A stretch of 64,000 bases of DNA from positions 83,637-147,636 of IMG/VR virus record IMGVR_UViG_3300024264_000006. The stretch is one strand, 5' to 3'. This stretch comes from a virus. Position 1 is the stretch's first letter. Each line of letters begins with the position of its first letter. The notes beneath the pieces are model-generated. The model saw only the letters and a program-made list of their open reading frames with translations. It was not told where the DNA came from and did no database searches. Of this stretch, positions 24,400 through 31,901 are shown in pieces. Both the position numbers and the translations under genes were made by a program.

Positions 24400-24792
24400 T
24401 TATTTTCTTCCACCTTTATTCACCTTATTTTTTATAAATTCAATTTGTTCGGAAGATAGTAGAGATACCACTTGGCGGGCTTTTTCATTGCTATAGCCAT
24501 AATACTCTTTTATCACTTCCACGTTCTTTTCAACATCAGGTTTTACCCATTTGGAGAAACGTTTCCGTTTCCTAATGATATTTATAAAAAAATCATATTG
24601 TAGACGGTTGTCTATATAGTGGTGAATATTCATGGCATTCGCCAATGAAACTGTGTCTTGGAAGTAAGATAGGGTACGATTTACCACAAAGGGTACGTAC
24701 TGTTTTTCTTCGTCTGTTCCTTCCATGAGGTTTTTCTTGTTAGTGTTGATACTATTCAAGAAATCAAATGGACTAATTTTCTGTCCAGCCAT
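24400..24792 (-). CDS. 62: Clamp-loader small subunit gp62
   Basis: About 130 residues with SPFDFLNSINTNKKNLMEG, FVVNRTLSYFQDTVSLANAM and KRFSKWVK, the pattern of gp62 in marine T4-like phages, which is shorter than T4 gp62 (187). It forms the clamp loader with gp44 to place gp45 on DNA. ATG 24792 has AGAGGA 8 bases upstream; ATG 24810 is also open, only 8 bases past a -10 box. The gp44 gene is not adjacent but about 2.6 kb away. Confidence 0.85.
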   Translation of the reverse strand: MAGQKISPFDFLNSINTNKKNLMEGTDEEKQYVPFVVNRTLSYFQDTVSLANAMNIHHYIDNRLQYDFFINIIRKRKRFSKWVKPDVEKNVEVIKEYYGYSNEKARQVVSLLSSEQIEFIKNKVNKGGRK

Positions 24793-25531
24793 AATCATAA
24801 TCCTCTTCATAAATACGCATTATACGCTTTTTTTGTCCGCCTGTCAATTGTTCGACACTTGGATAGTTTGTGTAACTACTTTTGTTACGTACCTTGGTCA
24901 GAGACTCAGTACCAGTGTATTCGTTGTGGTACTTCAGGAAGACCAATATATCCCCAAACCTATTCATTGGGTATATCTGGTGATACTGTCCTCTATTGCC
25001 TAGGTAGTGAGTTTGAGTAAAGAAGTGTGAGTTCTGTATCTCCCCATTCCACACACCATTTATAACATCGTCAATGTTTTTTGGGAGTCTCTGTACGTCC
25101 GACAACTTGTGTAATTCATACAGTTCATTTTCGTTTAAATCATCCTTTCCGGTAATATCTCTTTGTCGGTTATATTCGTCCTTTAGATACTCACAGGCGG
25201 ATAAGAACCTCTTTATCGGATCACGTGAAACAGTGACCCTGTAACTATTCCTTCGAAAAGGCAAGTCCGGTTGGTAACCATACTTTTCAATTTCTTCCAT
25301 ACGGTGAACTTTAGTGGCGTATTGACGGTCACGCAATGTCTGACCAAGATTTGCACCGTCCACAAGAACCTTAAACATCTTCAGACTAGAGATACCGTTC
25401 TTAGGACACAGACGCACATCAATGTTGTTCTTAAAATAAAGAACGTTCTCTGTAGGCCACATAATACCACGCAGTCTTTTTCTAAGAATCTTGCGTAGTT
25501 CCTCTTGATAAATTTTATCTATCTGGGACAT
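24773..25531 (-). CDS. Sulfotransferase family protein
   Basis: 252 residues. LCPKNGISSLKMFKVL (about residues 41-56) fits the 5'-phosphosulfate loop of carbohydrate sulfotransferases, and VTVSRDPIKRFLSACEYL (about 98-115) fits the 3'-phosphate motif (RDPxxRxxS). A C-terminal KKRIMRIYEEDYDYGW resembles the 'i..lY..Dy..f' ending of Sulfotransfer_2. It would move sulfate from PAPS to a glycan or other acceptor. No membrane anchor. Overlaps dCMP deaminase upstream and gp62 downstream. Confidence 0.75.
   Translation of the reverse strand: MSQIDKIYQEELRKILRKRLRGIMWPTENVLYFKNNIDVRLCPKNGISSLKMFKVLVDGANLGQTLRDRQYATKVHRMEEIEKYGYQPDLPFRRNSYRVTVSRDPIKRFLSACEYLKDEYNRQRDITGKDDLNENELYELHKLSDVQRLPKNIDDVINGVWNGEIQNSHFFTQTHYLGNRGQYHQIYPMNRFGDILVFLKYHNEYTGTESLTKVRNKSSYTNYPSVEQLTGGQKKRIMRIYEEDYDYGWTEN
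24819..24847 (-). promoter_or_regulatory. Consensus sigma70 promoter for gp62-regA
   Basis: Minus strand TTGACA (24847-24842), a 17-base spacer and TATAAT (24824-24819), lying within the 3' end of the sulfotransferase-like gene. Confidence 0.85.
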
Positions 25532-25988
25532 GGATAACTTCTATGCCACATTTCTCAAGAAAAGAAATACCAGCATCACCTTTGTGATATGTGTTGTTAT
25601 AGAAAACCCTTGATATGCCAGATTGATGTATGAGTTTAGCGCAATCCATACATGGTGCCATAGTCACGTATAGACTAGAACCTTCGGACGATTCTCCAGA
25701 CCTAGCAACCTTAGCGATTGCATTTGTCTCTGCATGTAAAACTTCAGGTTTAGTTTTGAGTTTCACATAGATCGGATCAACAGTTTTTTCGTGTTGGGCC
25801 CAGATAGGCCAGTCTTCATCTTCACAGTTATTATCCCAACCAGAGGGCATACCATTGTATCCAATGGAGATGATCCGGTTATCCTTTACAATAACACATC
25901 CAACTTTTGCTCTGCGACCATGTGAAAGATTGGCATACACATGAGCTGCATCCATGTGAGCATAGTCCCACTTAGTCAATGATTCCAT
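25515..25988 (-). CDS. cd: dCMP deaminase
   Basis: 157 residues with both zinc motifs of the cytidine/deoxycytidylate deaminase family: HAETNAIAKVA (about residues 85-95) and APCMDCAKLIHQSG (about 111-124). The N-terminal segment AKVGCVIVKDNRIISIGYNG is typical. It turns dCMP into dUMP, which ThyX converts to dTMP. The start overlaps the DUF2061 gene by 17 bases. Confidence 0.93.
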   Translation of the reverse strand: MESLTKWDYAHMDAAHVYANLSHGRRAKVGCVIVKDNRIISIGYNGMPSGWDNNCEDEDWPIWAQHEKTVDPIYVKLKTKPEVLHAETNAIAKVARSGESSEGSSLYVTMAPCMDCAKLIHQSGISRVFYNNTYHKGDAGISFLEKCGIEVIHVPDR

Positions 25989-26193
25989 CTTTCTTCACCC
26001 CAAAACGAATGACGTTGTACCAAAGCCTTTCGTGATAATAATATAATACAAACTTAATTACCATATCCGCAATGAATACAGCTCCGATTGCTTTTGCAGG
26101 CATTCCAAATGCCCATGCGATTAATGCTGTTGTTGTTGAAGCAATAATTCTCCAAGTAACAGCCTTCATCAAATGTCTTTTCTTACTAATCAA
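25972..26193 (-). CDS. DUF2061 membrane protein
   Basis: 73 residues with two membrane segments and the DUF2061 signature: RHLMKAVTWRIIASTTTALI near the start, then FVLYYYHERLWYNVIRFG. Function unknown; present in many bacteria and phages. Starts in an 8-base overlap with the MazG-like gene. Confidence 0.82.
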   Translation of the reverse strand: MISKKRHLMKAVTWRIIASTTTALIAWAFGMPAKAIGAVFIADMVIKFVLYYYHERLWYNVIRFGVKKDGIID

Positions 26194-26605
26194 TATCTAA
26201 CGCTTCCTTAATTTTTGGCGGGAAGTATGCATCGGGTTTCATGACCTTTCCGGTATCAGGATTTTTCATCAACTGTCCATCCTGTACTTTACTCATGTTG
26301 GATTCCCATACGGCATCCCACACTTTATAGAAGTCAATACCTAGTGTACTACTTAGTCCCATGATAACCCACACCATATCAGCAATACCGTCAGCAACTC
26401 CTACAACATCTTTATCTGCGAACGCTTCCTTGGTTTCTAGGAACTCTTCTTCAACCAAGTCCATATACAATTTTGATTGATCTTCATCAAACATGATTGT
26501 AGGATCGTCCGGTATAACATACCTCAATGGTTGATCCGCAGCCACCATAAAGATGTCAACATCTTCTTGAGGTGAGAACCCTTTACTTTGTTGTTTATCT
26601 GTCAT
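26186..26605 (-). CDS. MazG-like nucleotide pyrophosphohydrolase
   Basis: About 139 residues. LVEEEFLETKEAFAD and VADGIADMVWVIMG form the EExxE...ExxD metal-binding pattern of the all-alpha NTP-PPase fold, followed by VWESNMSK typical of phage relatives. It probably hydrolyses a nucleotide triphosphate, either dUTP or another (d)NTP, or a signalling nucleotide. ATG 26605 with AAGGA 7 bases upstream is preferred over the longer frame to 26665, which overlaps a small membrane gene. Confidence 0.8.
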   Translation of the reverse strand: MTDKQQSKGFSPQEDVDIFMVAADQPLRYVIPDDPTIMFDEDQSKLYMDLVEEEFLETKEAFADKDVVGVADGIADMVWVIMGLSSTLGIDFYKVWDAVWESNMSKVQDGQLMKNPDTGKVMKPDAYFPPKIKEALDID

Positions 26606-26622
26606 AACATATCCTTGTCTAG

Positions 26623-26790
26623 TTACCAGTTCCTCAAAACATTTGCCATAATCATCATAGCACACAGTAGGTTGATACCGACAATAAATGTGCGGATAGT
26701 GGCCACGATGTTATCGTTTGCGGGATCGTATCCGTCTTGTTCTGAATATGATCCCAGTGCATGTTTCCATATAGTCCAAAGTTTATTCAT
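26623..26790 (-). CDS. Small membrane protein, 55 residues
   Basis: ATG 26790 directly follows the previous stop and TAA lies at 26625-26623. The sequence begins MNKLWTIWKHALGSYSEQDG and ends with a membrane helix (FIVGINLLCAMMIMANVL). Similar short 'W..W....GS' peptides with one membrane segment occur in marine T4-like phages as I recall. Function unknown. A promoter lies about 50 bases upstream within the preceding gene. Confidence 0.6.
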   Translation of the reverse strand: MNKLWTIWKHALGSYSEQDGYDPANDNIVATIRTFIVGINLLCAMMIMANVLRNW

Positions 26791-26967
26791 TTAGTGTTCT
26801 CTTGATGCCTCCGTTTTCCCGACCTTTCTGAATCTCTTATTATACTTTCTTTTGATACTCTTGGCAACCCCACTTCGTGCTAGGTAACAATACATTTGTC
26901 TACCATAACCAAATGCATCGTATTCATCACCATCGTTCGTTGGTATTTTTGGGTTCTTCTTAGCCAT
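26791..26967 (-). CDS. Small basic hypothetical protein
   Basis: 58 residues, highly basic in the C-terminal half (KSIKRKYNKRFRKVGK), suggesting nucleic-acid or ribosome contact. ATG 26967 has GGAG 8 bases upstream. No recognised family. Its coding sequence contains a perfect promoter. Confidence 0.65.
   Translation of the reverse strand: MAKKNPKIPTNDGDEYDAFGYGRQMYCYLARSGVAKSIKRKYNKRFRKVGKTEASREH
26839..26867 (-). promoter_or_regulatory. Sigma70-type promoter inside a small gene
   Basis: Minus strand TTGCCA (26867-26862), a 17-base spacer and TATAAT (26844-26839). It would drive the 55-residue membrane gene, the MazG-like gene, DUF2061 and dCMP deaminase. Confidence 0.65.
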
Positions 26968-26986
26968 AAACAATCTCCGAAAGTAT

Positions 26987-27376
26987 TTACAACAACCTCA
27001 GTCTTAACTCTTCTTTCATACAAGCACGTCTGATAGGACATACACCACCCATCTCAATAACTGATTGAAGGTGTTCCGTTTCCATCTCTGCAATAGTCTT
27101 GTACTGCAATGGTTGTTTACCATCTTTGCCGTATGTTCCCCACGTGAGTACCTCACTTTGTACCTTATGGGGTTCATTGTCATACAGACACATATCAATT
27201 TGGTCTGCATGAAAAGACCGTCTTACATAATCAAGACCACCATCGACCATATAGGTCTTACCAGACAGAGCGTCTACATGGGTCACATAGTCGTGTCGAG
27301 TTTTAGATTCTATTATAGTACCGTCAGGCGTTTGTAACGCATTACGAATAAGTCTTGGGAATTCCCTTGGAACCAT
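26987..27376 (-). CDS. Conserved hypothetical protein next to gp44
   Basis: 129 residues. The segment LQTPDGTIIESKTRHDYVTH and the blocks YMVDGGLDYVRR and WGTYGKDGKQP form a pattern I associate with T4-like marine phages. It has no known fold; a beta-rich N-terminal half is followed by a helical end with cysteines. The start shares TAATG with the gp44 stop, so it is cotranslated with the clamp loader. Confidence 0.7.
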   Translation of the reverse strand: MVPREFPRLIRNALQTPDGTIIESKTRHDYVTHVDALSGKTYMVDGGLDYVRRSFHADQIDMCLYDNEPHKVQSEVLTWGTYGKDGKQPLQYKTIAEMETEHLQSVIEMGGVCPIRRACMKEELRLRLL

Positions 27377-28314
27377 TATTTAATCTCCACGTTTGCCATG
27401 ACCTCAGTCATGCAAGCTACTAGGTTAAGTTCATGGTCAGCAACAAACGCATTCTTGTATTGATAATCAGCGAGGATCAACACGAGTTGTGGAATTGATT
27501 GTGGTTGTACATGGTCTTGCATTACGTCATAGATGCCACGGAATACCGTTGCTGGTTCTACGTCCATGTTGTTGACCACCCAACTACGCATCTTCTTGAA
27601 GTCCTTGTCTTTGAGAGACTTGAAAAGAACATTGTAGTTATCATTTGCGTCATTCAAGATAACGCCGGTTTCTAATTGACCACCAATGGAGTGACGTTGT
27701 AACTCATTGAGTACACGCCTCCAGTCAGGTGAGTAACGCATGATTAGCTGTGCGAGTGTATCCTTGTTATAATTCACCCCCTCGGCAACAAGGATACTAC
27801 TCGCACGCTCCATGAATTGTGCACACAAACCTGCCTGCACTTTCTTGTTAAAGTTAAACTCATAATTAGAACAACGAGAATGTAGTGGTTCAATCACACG
27901 ATTCTTGAAGTTACAAGTTAAAATGAATCGACAGTTCTGAGAGAACTCTTCGATAAACCCACGCAAGGCGGGTTGAGTTGATTGGGGATTAAGGTAGTCC
28001 GCTTCGTCTAGAATGACTACTTTGTAGCCCCCTGAGAGAGAGATAGACGAAGCGAACTGTTTGATCTTGCCACGTAACGTGTCGATGTTACCCTCTTCAG
28101 ACCCATTAATGACAATGTAGTCAAGTCCAAGGGTGTCACAGATCGCACGAGCGACTGTTGTTTTACCAGTACCAGCAGTACCAGAAAAAAGCATGTTAGG
28201 AATCTCACCGCCATTTACAATCTTTCGAAAGGTGTCTTTCAGTGTATCGGGGAGAATTGTATCCTCGACAGTGCGAGGGCGATACTTCTCGACCCATAAA
28301 AATTCATCACGCAT
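27376..28314 (-). CDS. 44: Clamp-loader large subunit gp44
   Basis: 312-residue AAA+ ATPase (T4 gp44: 319). Walker A is FSGTAGTGKTTVARAI (about residues 43-58), Walker B is KVVILDEADYL, sensor 1 is FILTCNF and the arginine-finger region is LHSRCSNYEF. With gp62 it opens gp45 and loads it at primer ends, and it supports late transcription through loaded clamps. GGAG lies 9 bases before the ATG. Confidence 0.95.
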   Translation of the reverse strand: MRDEFLWVEKYRPRTVEDTILPDTLKDTFRKIVNGGEIPNMLFSGTAGTGKTTVARAICDTLGLDYIVINGSEEGNIDTLRGKIKQFASSISLSGGYKVVILDEADYLNPQSTQPALRGFIEEFSQNCRFILTCNFKNRVIEPLHSRCSNYEFNFNKKVQAGLCAQFMERASSILVAEGVNYNKDTLAQLIMRYSPDWRRVLNELQRHSIGGQLETGVILNDANDNYNVLFKSLKDKDFKKMRSWVVNNMDVEPATVFRGIYDVMQDHVQPQSIPQLVLILADYQYKNAFVADHELNLVACMTEVMANVEIK

Positions 28315-28327
28315 AATATAAACTCCA

Positions 28328-28555
28328 TCATTTAATTTTTGATTTTTCAGTTAGGTATCTTACCACATATATACGGGTGAAGGCAATACAAAAGAATCCG
28401 ATAGTAGAAATTGTTGCAAACTTTACTGGATCGGTGATACCCCATTCATGTATAAAAAGCCAAGCAAAGAAGATACTCACGGGGTAGTTTATTACTGTCC
28501 CCATGAATACATGTATCGACGTTTCCTTGGCAATTGCCTTATCCCAGAACTCCAC
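28328..28555 (-). CDS. Small two-helix membrane protein (DUF7220-like)
   Basis: 75 residues with two membrane segments (about 15-35 and 43-65) and a basic tail (IYVVRYLTEKSKIK). The pattern 'E......G..INYP.S...' and 'FT..Y..R' resembles the phage family DUF7220. The previous and next genes lie within a few bases. Function unknown. Confidence 0.6.
   Translation of the reverse strand: MEFWDKAIAKETSIHVFMGTVINYPVSIFFAWLFIHEWGITDPVKFATISTIGFFCIAFTRIYVVRYLTEKSKIK
28357..28386 (-). promoter_or_regulatory. Possible promoter for gp44
   Basis: Minus strand TTGCCT (28386-28381), an 18-base spacer and TAAGAT (28362-28357), within the end of the small membrane gene. Weaker match than the other promoters. 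Confidence 0.35.
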
Positions 28556-28556
28556 T

Positions 28557-28820
28557 CTATAGAAGTTTTGAGATGATCTCTGCCTTTTTCATACGAGCAG
28601 ATACTAGAACGTCTTTGGATTCTGCGAGGGCAATCAATTCCTTCTTGGTCATTCCGTTAAGGTCATGAGCTTCCTCAATCTCGTCACGAACTTTATCCAT
28701 TTCGGTTTTGATAACACCAGCGTCATCCATAACGGTAATGCTAGGTGTCTTATTCATAAGATACACAGCACCAACCAAAGCGACTAGTAAACCTAGTCCG
28801 ATCAATAGTTCTAATTCCAT
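28557..28820 (-). CDS. Membrane-anchored protein with SAP/Rho-N-like end
   Basis: 87 residues from ATG 28820 (GAGGAA upstream). A membrane segment (ELLIGLGLLVALVGAVYLMN) is followed by a charged linker and LNGMTKKELIALAESKDVLV, with a Leu/Lys-rich end like a SAP or Rho N-terminal helix-extended-loop motif. The motif binds nucleic acid in other proteins, so a role tethering DNA or RNA to the membrane is conceivable. Confidence 0.6.
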   Translation of the reverse strand: MELELLIGLGLLVALVGAVYLMNKTPSITVMDDAGVIKTEMDKVRDEIEEAHDLNGMTKKELIALAESKDVLVSARMKKAEIISKLL

Positions 28821-28835
28821 AATTTCCTCCAACGG

Positions 28836-29441
28836 TTATTTAGAATTACGATCAACATAAAAAATATGTCGATCAATTTTGGTAACCATCTCAAAAGATG
28901 GCGCCCAATACGGTGTTACATAATCCGCATGATAGTACAAACTACCCTCAGTTATGTCCACAGTATCTAGGTACAGAATATCTGTAACTAAATCTAGTAT
29001 AGAATGGTAAGTACGAACATCAACGGGAATGTCACTCTTCCCATCACACCACCAACTAAAGTGGCATTGGTTCAATACAGGTACTACATTACCCTTCCAG
29101 TTAATTCTCGTTTTTCCGTGTTGTATCACTTCACATATAGTGTTGGGATACTGAGTACTCTTAACACGATTCATTACTACTTGAGCTACTGCAACTTGAC
29201 CAGCTACACTTTCACTACGAGCTTCGTAGTATGAGTTTAGTGCAAGACATTCAATATCTCTTTCTGAGTATAAGAGTTTTTCTTGTAACGGTTCTGGTGG
29301 GCCTACTAATTCAATTTCAATCGGGACTACAACAGGATCAGGTTCTACAGTTTCTTGTTTTGGATACAAGAAGAGTCCCATGAGAAGACCAAAGGATAAG
29401 ACGATCCCTACCCATAATTGCCAACATACTTGAACCCTCAT
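28836..29441 (-). CDS. SleB-type cell-wall hydrolase (endolysin candidate)
   Basis: 201 residues: an N-terminal membrane or signal-anchor segment (about 8-26), a Pro/Glu linker, then a Hydrolase_2/SleB catalytic domain with CLALNSYYEARSES (catalytic Glu), QVAVAQVVMNRV, YPNTICEVI and CHFSWWCDGKSD. These enzymes cleave peptidoglycan glycan strands. An anchored form is typical of SAR-type or membrane-released endolysins. It starts in an ATGA overlap with the previous gene. No holin is obvious beside it. Confidence 0.82.
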   Translation of the reverse strand: MRVQVCWQLWVGIVLSFGLLMGLFLYPKQETVEPDPVVVPIEIELVGPPEPLQEKLLYSERDIECLALNSYYEARSESVAGQVAVAQVVMNRVKSTQYPNTICEVIQHGKTRINWKGNVVPVLNQCHFSWWCDGKSDIPVDVRTYHSILDLVTDILYLDTVDITEGSLYYHADYVTPYWAPSFEMVTKIDRHIFYVDRNSK

Positions 29442-29911
29442 GATGCCTCATCAAACTTATAGTATGAAACGATCTCGTCCATCTGTTCGAATGTAATGAG
29501 ACGTTGATTAGAACAACCATCTTCGGTCTGAGACCAAGAACGCTCACCATAAGGCGTAGCTTCCATGTCGTACTTACGTGCAACAGACTTACACAGAAGT
29601 TCGTCACGGTCAGACAACTTAATGCAGTAGATGGGAGATTCCCAGTGCTCTACATGATCCGACTCTTTGAAGTCGATCTCGTCTATGAGATCACCCAAAC
29701 CAAGAATGAACTCTTCTGAGTAGTCAGACTTGTGCTCAATGCACTTCTGTACCGACTCATAGAAAGCCACGTCTTGCGCTTCCTGAAGATTCACCTCAAC
29801 GATGTAGGTGCTACCACCCTTACACTTCCAGTACTGCGGGCATTCACCCTTACCGTCCCAATCATGGGCACCATAGTTCTCTCTGAACTGAGTTTGAATA
29901 ACTAATTTCAT
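29438..29911 (-). CDS. Conserved hypothetical protein
   Basis: 157 residues from ATG 29911 (TAATG overlap with the preceding stop). The N-terminal block VIQTQFRENYGAHDWDGKGE and CPQYWKCKGG recur in several phages as I recall, without function. Three cysteines occur in the N-terminal third and the rest is acidic and helical. It stands in the early operon driven from promoter P4. Confidence 0.65.
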   Translation of the reverse strand: MKLVIQTQFRENYGAHDWDGKGECPQYWKCKGGSTYIVEVNLQEAQDVAFYESVQKCIEHKSDYSEEFILGLGDLIDEIDFKESDHVEHWESPIYCIKLSDRDELLCKSVARKYDMEATPYGERSWSQTEDGCSNQRLITFEQMDEIVSYYKFDEAS

Positions 29912-30204
29912 TAACACTTTCCTCCATAACCTAAAGCTCTCATTGCACCCACCGGATGCTCTGCAGCTGCCAACTCAAGATACTGTTCAACAGTTACATT
30001 CTTCACCAAGAAGTTAACCCACGCCTTCCAAGGCTTATAGTTCCCATACTTGAATCTCGCAATGAATTCAGGTCTGGGTTTACCAATCCAAGATGGGTGA
30101 CAGTCAGGTCTGACCTCTTCCATGTTCTTAGAACCAGTATGTTTACCTCTATACATGAGATACATACCGTCCCAAGTGAATTGTTCTTTATCAAATTTCG
30201 TCAT
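29911..30204 (-). CDS. Hypothetical protein, first gene behind promoter P4
   Basis: 97 residues, Trp- and Lys-rich (MTKFDKEQFTWDGMYLMYRG...KPWKAWVNFLVK), no recognised family. GAGAGAGG precedes the ATG. The promoter and leader are shared with the gene at 944-1243, although the proteins are unrelated. Confidence 0.7.
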   Translation of the reverse strand: MTKFDKEQFTWDGMYLMYRGKHTGSKNMEEVRPDCHPSWIGKPRPEFIARFKYGNYKPWKAWVNFLVKNVTVEQYLELAAAEHPVGAMRALGYGGKC

Positions 30205-30227
30205 AATTTACCTCTCTCATCAATTTA
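30202..30227 (-). repeat. Duplicated 5' leader, copy 2
   Basis: Identical over 26 bases to 1241-1266, including start codon and ribosome site. Confidence 0.85.
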
Positions 30228-30234
30228 TGTACCC

Positions 30235-30263
30235 ATTATAGGACATTCTTGTTCTAAAGGCAA
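30235..30263 (-). promoter_or_regulatory. Sigma70-type early promoter (P4)
   Basis: Minus strand TTGCCT (30263-30258), a 17-base spacer and TATAAT (30240-30235), with CGAAAAACGC directly upstream as in P1 and P2. The spacer shares AACAAGAAT with P1. Confidence 0.85.
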
Positions 30264-30285
30264 GCGTTTTTCGAAAAAAAGTTAA

Positions 30286-30317
30286 AGTTTTTTTAGATCA
30301 TTTTGTTATAAGGATAT
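30286..30317 (-). repeat. Upstream promoter element, copy 2
   Basis: Matches 1578-1609 at 30 of 32 positions. It lies 22 bases upstream of the -35 box and directly behind the stop of the 60-residue gene. Confidence 0.8.
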
Positions 30318-30318
30318 G

Positions 30319-30501
30319 CTATTCTGATATATCTTCGATCTTGACTACTGTGGATTTTAGAATATCTTCCCATGTTCCATCGGAACACTTCATTATCCAT
30401 CTGTCGTTGTCCGGACTTCTGTTCATGTTAGTGGGTAGAATTCCTTCTCTCACCAATATGACCTCAGGCTTCTTCCAGTGTTTGTACGTTATCTTTTTCA
30501 T
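30319..30501 (-). CDS. Small hypothetical protein
   Basis: 60 residues (MKKITYKHWKKPEVILVREG...), basic N-terminus and acidic end, beta-like pattern with 'MKCSDGTWEDI' near the middle. It follows the prolyl-hydroxylase-like gene by 7 bases, with AGGAC upstream of its ATG. No family recognised. Confidence 0.6.
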   Translation of the reverse strand: MKKITYKHWKKPEVILVREGILPTNMNRSPDNDRWIMKCSDGTWEDILKSTVVKIEDISE

Positions 30502-30508
30502 TCACGTC

Positions 30509-31060
30509 CTATGTGTAATGAAGACAAGTCATCATGATGTATTTATCATGATTCGTCGGTTCCAATCCAGCATGTGGAAACATCCAGTTTGGTGGAAAGA
30601 TAACTACTCTACCTCGTTTAGCCTCGACCTTCATACCAATAGTAGGGAATACTGTCGCACCATCATTATCGTTTAAATACACAATAGCGACAGCGTATCT
30701 TCTAGCGGTTGCATGGTCAACGACATCTACATGAGTCTTGAACTGTTCACCACTATTCTTTTTATACTTCTTGATCCTTAAAGCTTCGACGCTTGGTTTA
30801 TCCAAGTGTACATAATCAGAACATTCTAACTCTTCGAAGTAGTCTTGATACCTTGGAATTAAAGTCCGATAAATGGGATCAGCAACATCCTTTATAGTAG
30901 GTGTAGTGTTGATCTCCAGTTGATTAAAAATATAACCATCGGTCTTGTGCGTTTGCACGTGGTTAAGGTTTTCTTTGTAAGCAAGGATAAGGTCTTCACA
31001 AACTTCCTTTGGAAAGACCTCATCGTAAACTTTTATGTAGTCGGTAAGACTATGCGCCAT
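30509..31060 (-). CDS. 2-oxoglutarate/Fe(II) oxygenase, prolyl-4-hydroxylase type
   Basis: 183 residues with the P4Hc core. FKTHVDVVDHATARRYAVAI supplies H-x-D, GATVFPTIGMKVEAKRGR is the 'GG.t.FP' strand, and VVIFPPNWMFPHAGLEP supplies the distal His, followed by a Lys for 2-oxoglutarate. All catalytic residues are present. It would hydroxylate a prolyl or related residue, or a nucleotide; the substrate is unknown. Overlaps the cupin gene start by 11 bases. Confidence 0.85.
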   Translation of the reverse strand: MAHSLTDYIKVYDEVFPKEVCEDLILAYKENLNHVQTHKTDGYIFNQLEINTTPTIKDVADPIYRTLIPRYQDYFEELECSDYVHLDKPSVEALRIKKYKKNSGEQFKTHVDVVDHATARRYAVAIVYLNDNDGATVFPTIGMKVEAKRGRVVIFPPNWMFPHAGLEPTNHDKYIMMTCLHYT

Positions 31061-31478
31061 CGTGATTTAAATCTATGAGTGGATTGCCAATATGGCCATC
31101 TGTTGGATGTTTTTCCAGTGCACGTCCTTGTGTTCTTCGGACAATATCATCTCCGTCAAACTCAGACCAATACAACTCAAATGCAACACCATCGGTAACA
31201 CCGACGAATTGATGCCACTTGCCAGGTTCTACTTTATAGTACTCACCGGCCTTGAGAACGGTTTGGTCACAAATGACAGGTCTACTGTCGTTTGGTTCTT
31301 CATTATCTGGCCATGTTCTAATTAACATTCTACCAGACTCAACAAAGAAACCATTCCACTTAGTTTTGTGGTAATGTTCTGAACAACAGTGATTCGCCTT
31401 GAATTCAATTCTATGAAATTCAAACGAAGACGTATGTTCAATAAGTTCTGTATGTCCCCATACTTTCCCTGATTTCAT
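31050..31478 (-). CDS. Cupin-domain protein
   Basis: 142-residue single cupin: CCSEHYHKTKWNGFFVESGR gives the first metal motif (H-x-H...E/G) and GEYYKVEPGKWHQFVG the second with its His. Related to the cupin half of mannose-6-phosphate isomerase and sugar-epimerase-like cupins. It may bind a sugar or act as a small metalloenzyme. AAGGGA lies before the ATG. It follows two tRNA genes directly. Confidence 0.75.
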   Translation of the reverse strand: MKSGKVWGHTELIEHTSSFEFHRIEFKANHCCSEHYHKTKWNGFFVESGRMLIRTWPDNEEPNDSRPVICDQTVLKAGEYYKVEPGKWHQFVGVTDGVAFELYWSEFDGDDIVRRTQGRALEKHPTDGHIGNPLIDLNHDGA

Positions 31479-31497
31479 ATCATGTCCCTTTTAAAAT

Positions 31498-31571
31498 TGG
31501 AGCGGAGTGGTGGAATCGAACCACCCTCTGAAGGTTGGAAACCTTCGGTAATACCACTATACGAACTCCGC
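31498..31571 (-). tRNA. tRNA-Gly (TCC)
   Basis: Full cloverleaf on the minus strand: acceptor GCGGAGT/ACTCCGC, anticodon stem GAAGG/CCTTC around loop TTTCCAA (anticodon TCC), T-arm GTGG-TTCGATT-CCAC, then T and an encoded CCA. It decodes GGA/GGG. Confidence 0.93.
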
Positions 31572-31581
31572 ATTAAAATGT

Positions 31582-31658
31582 TGGCACGCCTGACAGGAAT
31601 CGAACCTGTAACCTACAGCTTAGAAGGCTGTTGCTCTATCCTATTGAGCTACAGGCGC
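31582..31658 (-). tRNA. tRNA-Arg (TCT)
   Basis: Acceptor GCGCCTG/CAGGCGT (first pair G-T), D-arm GCTC...GAGC, anticodon stem ACAGC/GCTGT around CTTCTAA (anticodon TCT), T-arm ACAGG-TTCGATT-CCTGT, discriminator G and encoded CCA. It decodes AGA/AGG. Confidence 0.93.
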
Positions 31659-31665
31659 ACTGATA

Positions 31666-31899
31666 TTACTCAGTGTCGCCAGCCTCTTCAGATTGAAAAC
31701 CTTCAGCAAGTTGAACAAACTGCATTGCTTGATCACGCAATTGTCCAATAGTAGAAAGTTCCTCGCCTTTGAAACCACCACGTTGTACTACAGTATCAAT
31801 AACTGCAATAGTAGATCGTGATACACGGTTTCCGAGTTCATATGCCTGAGAGTGGTCTTGTGCTGTCTCAGTCGTTACAGCTTCGTTTGCTTTTGCCAT
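31666..31899 (-). CDS. Small conserved hypothetical protein after gp45
   Basis: 77 residues, Ala/Gln/Glu-rich and mostly helical (QAYELGNRVSRSTIAVIDTV...). It starts right after the gp45 stop and precedes the tRNAs, so it shares the gp45 transcript. No family recognised; a four-helix or oligomerising peptide is likely. Confidence 0.65.
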   Translation of the reverse strand: MAKANEAVTTETAQDHSQAYELGNRVSRSTIAVIDTVVQRGGFKGEELSTIGQLRDQAMQFVQLAEGFQSEEAGDTE

Positions 31900-31901
31900 C
31901 G

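Noticed and set aside
24579-24586. TATAAATA on the minus strand inside gp62
   Set aside because: It lies in AT-rich coding sequence ahead of the early gene regA, not ahead of a virion gene.
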